A DNA stretch of 64,000 nucleotides. It comes from Paragonimus westermani. Taxonomy: Eukaryota; Platyhelminthes; Trematoda; Plagiorchiida; Troglotrematidae. Where the stretch lies: the NCBI GenBank assembly GCA_008508345.1, contig QNGE01000285.1:24111-88110 (forward strand), read 5' to 3'. A model generated the notes under the pieces. That model made no database searches, was not told the origin of the DNA, and saw only the letters and a list, made by a program, of their open reading frames with translations. Positions 55,293-64,000 of this stretch are shown here, piece after piece; the first letter of the stretch is position 1; every line of letters starts with the position of its first letter. Both the position numbers and the translations under genes were made by a program.

Positions 55293-55543
55293 CTGACAAC
55301 TACCTACGCAAACGCGAAACTATTACATTTAAAGGCTGTGCAACCATTTTCTTTGATTTAACTGTTCGTGAGAAGTGGAAAAGAGACGTTACAATCACAA
55401 AGACGGAGCATAAGTATGGCTTTAAAGGAGTAGTTCACCACGGGGTTGCGCCTTCTCGAAGGCATTGTGAGGCTCCATTGAACGGAATGACAGATGTTTC
55501 AGCACTAGCAAACAAGTTTCTTGATCAGATGGGTCCCTTCAAA
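55293..55543 (+). CDS. Candidate internal exon of an unknown gene
   Basis: The frame is open from an AG at 55291-55292 to a full consensus donor (AAA followed by GTGAGT at 55544): 83 codons plus two leading bases. It reads smoothly, for example KRETITFKGCATIFFDLTV, YGFKGVVHHGVAPSRRH and SALANKFLDQMGPFK, with mixed, protein-like composition and no low complexity. It stays open past the donor to a stop near 55638. No start codon fits and no partner exon was found, and I do not recognise the family. It may be an exon of a host gene running rightward, a retrocopy piece, or a transposon frame. The acceptor is only moderate, because the tract before it is weakly pyrimidine-rich. Confidence 0.3.
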
Positions 55544-56075
55544 GTGAGTGTATCACAAATCTGCGTACAGTCATCTGGAGTCTCTCTCGATACACTTATC
55601 AAGGGTTACTTGGCGTACGTGCGCCTCAACCACACATAACTTCTACAAGTTCACATCGTTGTGTTCGTTTACTCAGACATGCACTATGTAATGCATGATT
55701 TCCAGCATTCATCCAGATCATCTGGAATGATTACTTATATTCGGGATATAGACGATATTTTTGAGGTAATTTGCAAATTATTGAATGTGTGAATGTGGTG
55801 TAGGTCATATCTAGTCAACGAATAGTTTCTTCCTGGTCAGAAGATAGGTGAGTTATCACTTTTTTTAACGGGCACATTCAGAAAACATGTCTTATACAAT
55901 TCTACAAAATGAGATTTAATGCTTTAAAATGGCAATATTCTTGCTCCTAAAGAAAAACACCTGTGCTTGTGAAACTCATCAGTGGACTTCAAACGTGGAA
56001 ATACGGTGACAGGCATCCACTATACCACGACAACATTCATTTATATCATAGTGAAGCTTTTTACGCACTTAGTCC

Positions 56076-56130
56076 CAGTGACCACCAGCGAAGTAGTGAG
56101 CAGCTGTTTCGACCTAGTTGGATTTTATCA
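56076..56130 (+). repeat. Inverted repeat, left arm
   Basis: The block containing GTGACCACCAGCGAAGT and GCAGCTGTTTCGAC pairs in opposite orientation with 56423-56474. The arms are about 290 nt apart and roughly 80% alike by eye. They could be the ends of a small element or two copies of one dispersed repeat inserted head to head. Confidence 0.6.
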
Positions 56131-56422
56131 ACAGCACGCACGTCGGAAGATAATACTTACAACCTATGATCGGGGGGCATATTGTAGTCCATGCACTTAT
56201 CGACTGTACCACGTGGCCGAGGTCACCGGGTTTGCAGGACGTCATACGGATGAACTTCTTTAGCTGTTGCACATCCATTTGCTCATAGGCTGTCGTCGAT
56301 TAGTCTTTTCGTGTTTGACCTACAAACGAACAAGCATCCACCGTAATACAGAGAGGGTTGGGAAACGATCTAGTGGATGGGTGCTCGGACTGCAATTTGC
56401 CGCTTGGCGTGCCTAGTTTTAA

Positions 56423-56474
56423 TGAGACATAACTAAGTCGAAACAGCTGTCCGCCACTTTGCTGGTGGTCACTG
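56423..56474 (-). repeat. Inverted repeat, right arm
   Basis: The reverse complement reads CAGTGACCACCAGCAAAGT, then GGCGGACAGCTGTTTCGACT, matching the left arm at 56076-56130. The segment between the arms shows no gene. Confidence 0.6.
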
Positions 56475-57127
56475 TGACTAGCTATTTGCGAAAAACCCTT
56501 TCTCAACCCATTTTGGGGCTGTAGTGGATGCTTGTGCTTTAGCAGACCAATAAAAAAACGGCTGCTCGATTTCACTGTATGAGCAAAAGGAAGCGCAAGA
56601 GCTAAGGGGACTAAAACGGTGCTTATACAGGATTATTCAATTCATATCTAGTTCCATAAAGAGTTAGTAGGTAACAAGACCAACACTCATTACACTCTTG
56701 TACACGACTATGACAGGTCCGTAGCTGTCTTAGGCCAAATTACTAACTAATGGAAACTTCAAAGTTTGTTATTCACCAACGCCTCCAATATTTTGTAATG
56801 TGAACCCAATCTGGACTTCTGTAAGTAAATGCAACTGCATGTGCGAGATTCCGTAACAAGAAGGAATTTGATTCGAACAGCTTTGATTCTTATAACGAGT
56901 TTTGCATGAATTCATTAAAAACCAGGTGTACACAACGACGGATCAGCGATTGTTCGTATTTCTAAAAATGAATAAATGAACCATATGTTGTGAATAGTGA
57001 GAAAACCATTAGCTTCTGCGTCAGATGTTGAATGCTCTCTCTAACGTCACTTGTAAACTGATATATGATTTTCCATCTAAATGTTATGATTTACTTTCTT
57101 CGTGATAGAGATGTATTTGCTTCCTCG

Positions 57128-57166
57128 TAGTTTAATCATATAGTTTAATCATATAGTTTAATCAAT
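57128..57166 (+). repeat. 13-bp tandem repeat, three units
   Basis: TAGTTTAATCATA occurs at 57128-57140 and 57141-57153, followed by a third copy at 57154-57166 that differs at its last two bases. A small local duplication with no visible role. Confidence 0.85.
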
Positions 57167-58118
57167 ACTCCTTGTCCAAAAGAGATAAACGACCATTTGA
57201 ATTTATCGTTCAACTAGTAAGCAGTAGTGTTAGAATCACCTGTTTAATCGATGGGTCAGAAGGTGTGGCAAGACAAAAATCACTCGACCTGAGCTCATCA
57301 CACTTTCGTCAATTTGTGAGTAAAGTACCAAATCGGTGCATTGAAACTGGTAGTCTGTTCAGAAGAATTACGTTCAGTTAAATCCTTATGTATTCCACAA
57401 TTCACTGATCATGCGTTTTTCGCACTCTTGCCTTATCAAATTGCCCATCATGAATGAATTTTAATTAACGTGCAGTAATGTCGGTTGGCTGTACATCCTA
57501 TAAAGTGGAATCGGCAAACTCTTTTGCAGGAATGTTGAGCCATCTTTCAGTTCTGTCGCGATTTCTTAACGTTACTTGTTTAGCCTGGTGTATGCGATCT
57601 AAACTGACGTTCTTTTGTGTTTACTCAAACAGTTTAATCACCGCCTTCAATGTTTTCTGAAGCAATGGAATTTGTAACCCACAAACGGTGAGAATTATGA
57701 AAGTGATCAAACGGTGTGCATCGAACACCAAGGTGGGTATCGTCAAAATAAATGGAAAGAACCGTCAAAATTTAGAATGTGAACTGGTACAAAAACAAAT
57801 CATAACTACTTTCTAACATAACGTGGAGCTGGTTTTACTCAGTCAGATGACCTTGAAATACGTGCTTACAAATATACAACCCGGGTAGAATGATAGCTTT
57901 TTCATTTTTAACCTGTAAGTTGTTCTTTCCCTTGCTTATGGAAGTCATTTGTAACGACTTTTATGGTCATTTAACTTATTCCGTCGCAAAAAAGCACACT
58001 AGAAATTTTCGTGTGTACGGGTTATTTTTGCTTTGATTTGACACGACTTCCTCTGTTCGAGGGATAATTTTACAACGATTAATAAATTTTAATGTTCCAA
58101 AATTGTCTTTTCTCATAC

Positions 58119-58330
58119 TTTGCAAGTTTCACATTCAGCCAGAGGATTTAGCCGACCATCTTCAAGTGGTCTTGTGATACCTGAACCTCGCTCTTGTTGG
58201 AGCTCATCAATGGGGTATATTTTTGCCGCGTTCGTGATTTCATCTGCAGTCAAGCTGTCAAGACTATAAAGACACCCTAATCCAAGGTGGGTTACGACAC
58301 TCCAAATTGGTTGGCGCATTCCATTCAACC
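58119..58330 (-). CDS. Candidate exon: RNA polymerase I largest subunit-like N-terminus
   Basis: On the minus strand the frame is open from an acceptor-like CTCCCAG to AAA followed by the donor GTATGAG (exon end 58119). It reads SLDSLTADEITNAAKIYPID, then PLEDGRLNPLAECETCK. The layout (LYS then a short segment then DEI-x-x-A, an I-P stretch, then D-RL-PL and CxxC) resembles the start of RNA polymerase largest subunits, where the CxxC is half of the N-terminal zinc site followed by CxGHxGHI. RPA1 seems closer than RPB1 or RPC1. The second half (CxGHxGHI) was not found toward lower coordinates on this strand, so the gene may have a long intron, or this may be an isolated fragment or a chance match. 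Confidence 0.35.
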
Positions 58331-60642
58331 TGGGAGGTTCACTCCTGCGTGTGTGAATCAGCGCCTGCGTGGAAGTTCAAATCTGACTGGTCGGATAGAA
58401 TCTAACGGATCCAGTTAAGTTCGTTTTTAAATGGTTCAACTTCTCTCACCTAGCCTGCGTCTAGAATCATAGTAATTCAAAACTATTGAATACCGGTGCG
58501 CAGATAATATGGCTTAAGATGTGCACTTTATAAGCACAACCTCACCATTGGTACCCATGTGACTAACGTGAGAATAATCATACGACAGTATTGCAATCTG
58601 GATGACACCTTGTGTAATATCATACATAGTTCAAATAAGATGAGATGATGTGTTGGTGTTTAGCTTAGGAACCGACGATTGAGACACAGAGCCTCGACAT
58701 GATTCGGAGATTTGATCTGCCGAAATTCAAACAAGCGGCAAACACAGATACAACAGTGGTCTTGTGACACGGTGTCAGCAAGTGCCTTAAAGAAAAAACG
58801 CGATAGTTCAAATTCACCGAGTGTCATTCACCAGCAGGTGAGCAGAAATATTTTCCAGCCACGTTGGCGTGTGTCTCCTGGCCCTAGTCTCAGTTGATTT
58901 ACCGGTTTAATGAAGTATCTGTTCTACGACTTGTAGGTTATACAGCTGAACCAACGACTGGCTGATTATTCTTTATCATACATCAGAAACCTATTATATG
59001 AGTTCCAAATAGTGAACTTTCAACTTTCGATTCCCGGTAGCCGGTTTGCAAGCTACGTTTGTTATCCGAAACAATCTACGTACAAATCAGTTCATTGAAC
59101 AACCGTTGTTTTTATTTTCACGTTAATCACAAGTTTATGACTGATGAGCGTGTGAGAAATGAATATATATTTTCATTCAGTTTCACAAGTTCAATCGAAA
59201 GAATTCAGCCTCAACAAACTTTGTTTGCTATTTTGTGTTTTGTAATTAATTTCCAACCGTTCGCTTATCCCATTTTGCCAAATGATTTTGTGAGTAGACC
59301 TTCAATTATTAAAAAGTAACGAGAGTAATAATCAGAGTTCGAAACGTTGTGTGTTTAATCTTCGAATTATTGAGTCTTCTATCATCAAGCTTCATTATTG
59401 TGCCAAATGTGCCCTCCCATGAGGAATAACTGTGCACAATTTACATTATTGTATTAAAATGTCCAATAATTGAAATGCAGTTATTCAGCCGTTTGTGTTT
59501 ATATCAATTGCAACATCAAAGTTTTGCTCAGCGACTGGAAATCGCAAAAAAGTGTAACGTCTATGAGAAAAGCACCGTTCTGTCTGAGGTGAACAGAAAT
59601 GTAAATGGCTGCGCACCTTTTGATTCTTATTAAGCAAACTATAGAACGTGTATTATTGTCCGTGTTGAAACAGAGATATTTGATGATTTTTTGTAACTTC
59701 CTATTTTGTCTTTAATCGGACAAGTATACACAAACGATGAGTCAGTTCTCCGTTGATTCTACTCAAGATCAATAAGATAAGACTGACTACTGTGAGATAT
59801 CATTGTTTTCATTGGTTACATGCTTATAAACGACTTCTCACTCCCCAACTTACTCAGGATATCTAGGCCAAATTGGCAAACTCCGGATGTCCATCACAAA
59901 ACAACAGTGTGTTCAAAATGTGTAAAAAGGAATTCGGCTCAATGTTGCCATTATTTCGGATGTTTACGCCAAACAGAAGAATAAGAGATAAACAGATATA
60001 TATATATACCAGGATCGACACTAATTGTCCCGAATGTTTAAAATCACAGAAATTTACTTTGTTTATCAAGGTGAGCCAACTGTACGAGTGTCACTTGTGC
60101 TCCAACCAATAAGCCAGTGGAATAATTTATTTTACATGGTGGTATCAGTGTGGGACCTGCGTTCACTAACACAACAAAGGTTGTGGGTTGTTCACAAAAA
60201 TCAGTTAAAAGGAGAATAGATAGCTCGTCATGAGTAAAACGCATACTCTGTACGCTCTCAGTTAACCGCTTTTGGTCATTCATCAATGAGGTTAACTTTT
60301 CAGCCAATGATAATTTGTTCTCAGCAGCAATTAATCACTACATACTTAGTGGTAGTTGCAATTACCTTGAAGACAAATTTGCACAGACGAGCAGTGAAAC
60401 ACTGACTGTAGAGATCTGGCTATTCACAGCTTTTTTCAACAGAAGACCAAACAGATTTTCCATTCACTTTGGACGAACTGTGCGGTGACGCCATTGCAAC
60501 TACTGGTGGTCGCTGAGTTTGGAAATCTGAGCTCAAATTTTTAAGCTAACTTGTATGACACTTATGCAAGATGATCAAAAACGGTCAAGAATAGAGTTTA
60601 ACCAAACTGAGGGTGGCAACATTTAAACACGCCACTTGAACA
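58331..60642. other. No gene recognised; possible tRNA-like trace
   Basis: GGAAGTTCAAATCTGACTGG (58371-58390) resembles the T-arm of a tRNA-derived repeat, but no A-box is convincing. A TA run lies at about 59996-60008. Frames at 59059-59319, 59873-60112 and 60044-60307 (minus) are unassigned. Confidence 0.35.
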
Positions 60643-60894
60643 TTATTTTCTTCCTCTTAGATTAACATGTAAATGTGAGTGGTAAATCATGACATAATTT
60701 TCCGAAGTATAAACCGTTGTGGGACTCATTTGTGCTACCGTGATTTTAAAAACAACCACTAAAGCCAGATCAAGGTATTTACAAACGATTCGAAACGCAG
60801 TTTTCATCACTCTATCAAACTTCGACAAAAACTGCTGTAATTCGGTCACGGATCCAGCCAACAGATTGTACAACTGTGAATCAGTGCGATCCAT
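60643..60894 (-). mobile_element. Penelope-like GIY-YIG fragment (weak)
   Basis: The minus frame reads MDRTDSQLYNLLAGSVTELQ, then FLSKFDRVMKTAFRIVCKYL and VVFKI. This parallels YIGRTDRQL-x-R-x-x-EH-x-x-WL, then FLSKS and IAKHL of the Penelope-like GIY-YIG region, as read at 39.1-39.4 kb. The catalytic Arg/Glu context is lost (LLAGSV instead of LxxRxxEH). The upstream VVYKF block is not readable. It may be a decayed relic; the match is modest. Confidence 0.4.
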
Positions 60895-63841
60895 TGCTAT
60901 CCCTAATTAAAACCCGCAATGTTTGAATCAAAGACAGGCCTAAAACTCTCAACCCTATTAAACAATAGTCGCATCGGGACACTATAAACCCAACTTGGCG
61001 TTGGGAACAGATCAGTGAGATGTTCCAACTAAGTGGTCGTCCGAATGCTTGCATGTGTTAGTGCAAATTTATTGGAAAAAATTTCATTCCGACATTCGGA
61101 CTTTTTACAAGAGTTGATGTTACCTTGTGGGTGGTGTGTAACAGGATGTGTTGCAGATGCCCGAACTGAACAAAGTGCTTTTCGCGTGCTTGGGTCAAAA
61201 ATTGATTTTTACTACACTTTTAGAACTGTTTGAAATCAGTCACAGTGTTGTGACCTACACGCGTAATTGCAGTAAGACGGATAGTCTGAATTAATCCTTT
61301 TTACATAGTCCAACATGGATTATCATAGTTTTGTACATTCTACAAATTTAATTTTCCAGAGTGTTTATGACTCTGACCAAACATGTAAAAATCAAAGACA
61401 GACATTTTAAGATACCGCTTCAAATATCTACACACATGTAGATTTGAAGGCTTCATGAAACAGACTATATTAAATTAATTAGTGACAAGTTGCAGGAGGT
61501 TGAGCACAATGGGGACTTCGTAAGACTTATGTCTAGGCAATTTTTATCACATCTCTGTGAAGACTGCTTATAGACAAACATCAACGATCTAAAGTAGAAC
61601 GACAGAGAAATTGAAACTGCTGAAATTCAGTTTCATCAAAAGTAATGTTAGACTGTATTGTTGAATACAATAAGTAGCTCATGGCTGCCACAATGAACCG
61701 GTGTTGTACCACAAGTGAGTGTTTACAGTGTACATTGTTCTGTAGTATACTCAATACTTAACTCTTCTACAGTTCGATAGGAAAGGATGTCGCCGACAAA
61801 CAATGAGGGGGAGTGAGGAGGGTCAAATTCTTTACTGACCAGCAACAGGAATGATTGTACAGTGCTGTGACAAACCAGCTGTTCAGTGTGCCAGCATCTG
61901 CTGCCGTAAGCCTGTCAGACGGACTTTGGGCTATTCTTGATGTATTTAGCTTTCTAGGATTCTTTAATACTTCTGAGTTAAATAAGAGACCTCTAATTAC
62001 AACAACGACTAACTAAAGTGAAAATAGAGAGGTGAAGCCTTGGATGTAGAGTTACGAGCTCGACTATCAGGCTTTGCTCAGTAAACACGTTTTGGAAGCG
62101 CGTTTTTTATAGACATCCTATGAATCTACCATCGGGTTTATGTGCACGGATAATGATAAGGAAGGATTACGCAACCTATGCCATTGTCCTAAAAAGATGC
62201 ATTTTCAGACACCCAGCCCATCTTCAGTATTTCCGAAGCCATAAGATTGATTGAAGAATAAAACACTTTCAGACCAACAACTTGAGAGCGAAAGTAATAT
62301 CCGAAGCTTTGAAAAGTTAGACGAAGTCAACATTTTGGACTTTATAGCAGGTAGTTTGACGGGTTTAATGATACAGAGAAGACCCAGTTGCAGAAAACCT
62401 GACTCTCGATAGGATTCAAACCAGTTGAAAAACAACGGCATGCTCAAACGCGACAAATACTGTGTGACATAAGTTACGAAGCCGCGCTGGCTTCTCTTAA
62501 GTTTCACATTTATTCTCAGTTTTCCATACTATCAAGGAAATAAACAGTGTAATAAGATTATGAAATAATCTTTCGTTCTAGCGGTATTGCAAACTTACTG
62601 ATCAATTTGAACCTTCGGTCATAGTCAGAACAAATCCGGCATTCACTTCCTCAAACAGACATCAAGTTCACTGATTCTTCTCAGAAAGGTTATCTAAGCA
62701 ATGTTTCTACTTTTGTAAATTGTCACCGAGCTGGTGGTGAGCAACTTGATTCAACTACATCTTAAGCTGCCTAGACAGAATTATTGTGTTAATGGCTTTC
62801 TGCATACGATTCCAAAATAAGTATGTCAACACGAAAATGGTTGGTTTAGAACTGGCAATTCAGCAAGACGTTCTCCATAACTTCCTCTTTTGTGGCGACT
62901 ACTACTTATTAAGCTATTTAATAAAATGAGTTTGGTAAGCTCAGCGGTGTTACTTCATTTGTTTGGGCGCATTTTTTTCAAGATGCTCTGAGCTGGTTAA
63001 CTTACGACATGAAAATTGATTACCTTTCCCGAATTCTCCCACGCATTTGAGTGACACCAGTTAAAATATTCAAACAAACACGTCACTTTTAAAAAGCTAT
63101 GCCGGCGGGATAAAATGCCGTAGGTTGAACTTAGACGTCACACCGCCGTGAAGTTACTTTTACTTTATCAGATAGTTCTAATCAAAACCAATAAGTTCTG
63201 TCATTACGTCGAGTGTTCTAGCTTACGTGGATTATCTCAATTCTACTTCTGCTGATCGTTTGCAATGAGCAAACTTTGTTCAAATTCTCACTTGAATCAG
63301 CAGTGAATGCATTTTCTCGCACTTGAGAGTCGTCATAACACGGCTGCGCCTACTTCATTTCAACCGATTAAAAATCAAGCTTCTGGTCCAACGTATCTGA
63401 GTACCAATCACAGTTCTCTGTTACCAGTGGCGGCAAATTTGATTGGACCTCCTCATTGTCTGTCTGATAACAACTACAATCACAGTGGTTTATTTTGTAC
63501 TGAAGTGTACTCAGCTGAGCTGAAAATCACAGTAACTCGTAAGTGATTTCGTGTTCATTTTCCAGTATCAGACGGTTCATCGACTGGAGAATACTTAATC
63601 CGACAAACGACCCACGAACTCACTTACTACACATTAATCAATTTCAGGATGAAATTAAACCGATATTTTGACTCAGGCTTATCAGTTTTGCTTGAAAATT
63701 CTTTCAAAAGCTGCAGTCAAAATGTTAGTATTATGTTGGCCTTTTTTCAATAAACTCAGAAGGCTTAACGTTAAATTGTTCGTTGAAATTTTATACGCCT
63801 TAGTCACAATAAAAGCTGGACTTACGGTTGGCGGCATCCGA
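60895..63841. other. No gene recognised
   Basis: AT-rich; frames at 61033-61233, 62205-62507 (minus), 63307-63546 and 63668-63958 have no known domain. The last overlaps dispersed repeat D. Confidence 0.4.
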
Positions 63842-64000
63842 TTCGGATTAGCCTGTCACAATGACCGAAGCCAAAGGACGCCTGCGCTTATATATCACTG
63901 CAACTGGCTTGCGCTGCACCAATTGCAGTTCCACCAACACACCACATATCCAGTGTAAACCCGAAGGAATAAGACCGGGAGGTGTGCCAGTGGGGCCTTT
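63842..64000 (+). repeat. Dispersed repeat D, copy 2 (runs off the window)
   Basis: 63842-63898 matches 24070-24124 (GGATTAGCCTG-CACAATGACC, then GGACG-CTGCGC), and about 63956-64000 matches 24154-24202 (GTAAACCCGAAGGAATA-GAC, then GGAG-TGT). The same order and strand support a genuine repeat. The element probably continues past the end of the window. Confidence 0.6.

Larger units (their letters stand above)
55544..58118. other. No gene recognised; inverted and tandem repeats
   Basis: Holds the inverted repeat arms at 56076-56130 and 56423-56474 and a 13-bp tandem repeat at 57128-57166. Open frames are short and unassigned. The next exon expected for the RNA polymerase-like segment at 58119-58330 (minus strand) was looked for here and not found. 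Confidence 0.4.

Noticed and set aside
59863..60069. Minus frame ending in CDGHPEF, similar to the Penelope-like NGYPE motif
   Set aside because: The motif lies on the wrong side of the nearby GIY-YIG-like fragment for one element, and the rest of the linker is not readable.

Overview
The window looks like nuclear DNA of a flatworm, most likely a digenean fluke (inference). Three things point there: a split eukaryotic gene whose introns are either 37-43 nt or several kb long, an AT-rich background full of decayed retrotransposons, and retroelement types common in fluke genomes (Penelope-like elements with GIY-YIG motifs, RTE- and CR1-type LINEs, a BEL/Pao trace). No bacterial operon, CRISPR array, rRNA or intact tRNA gene was seen.

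One gene is clearly readable: cytoplasmic glutaminyl-tRNA synthetase (QARS) on the + strand, in eleven coding exons from about 3577 to 19467. The inferred exons join in frame to 562 codons plus a stop, and cover the class I catalytic core (HIGH, VSKRK) and the anticodon-binding beta-barrels. The N-terminal tRNA-binding domain found in many eukaryotic GlnRS was not found upstream. Its large introns hold an RTE-type LINE, a 173-bp GC-rich duplication, a Penelope-like fragment and several short dispersed repeats.

Before the gene (1-3569) lie repeat tails and a minus-strand Penelope-like fragment. After it, 19.5-64 kb is intergenic or intronic DNA dominated by dead transposons: a possible LTR piece and an RTE LINE (about 21.1-22.5 kb), another LINE (24.5-25.6 kb), Penelope-like pieces (28.9-29.5, 39.1-40.7 and 60.6-60.9 kb), a nearly complete but broken CR1-type LINE (44.6-47.2 kb) and a BEL/Pao RNase H fragment (52.4-52.6 kb). 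All are damaged by stops and frameshifts and none looks able to move.

Two exon-like segments may belong to other host genes: a minus-strand segment at 58119-58330 that resembles the N-terminus of an RNA polymerase I largest subunit (tentative), and a + strand open segment at 55293-55543 of unknown identity with a strong splice donor. By eye the first 25 kb is richer in G+C than the rest. No new multi-gene system was found. The most unusual observations are the shared aspartate in the YIG motif of three Penelope-like copies, the extreme intron size split in QARS and the two orphan exon candidates.
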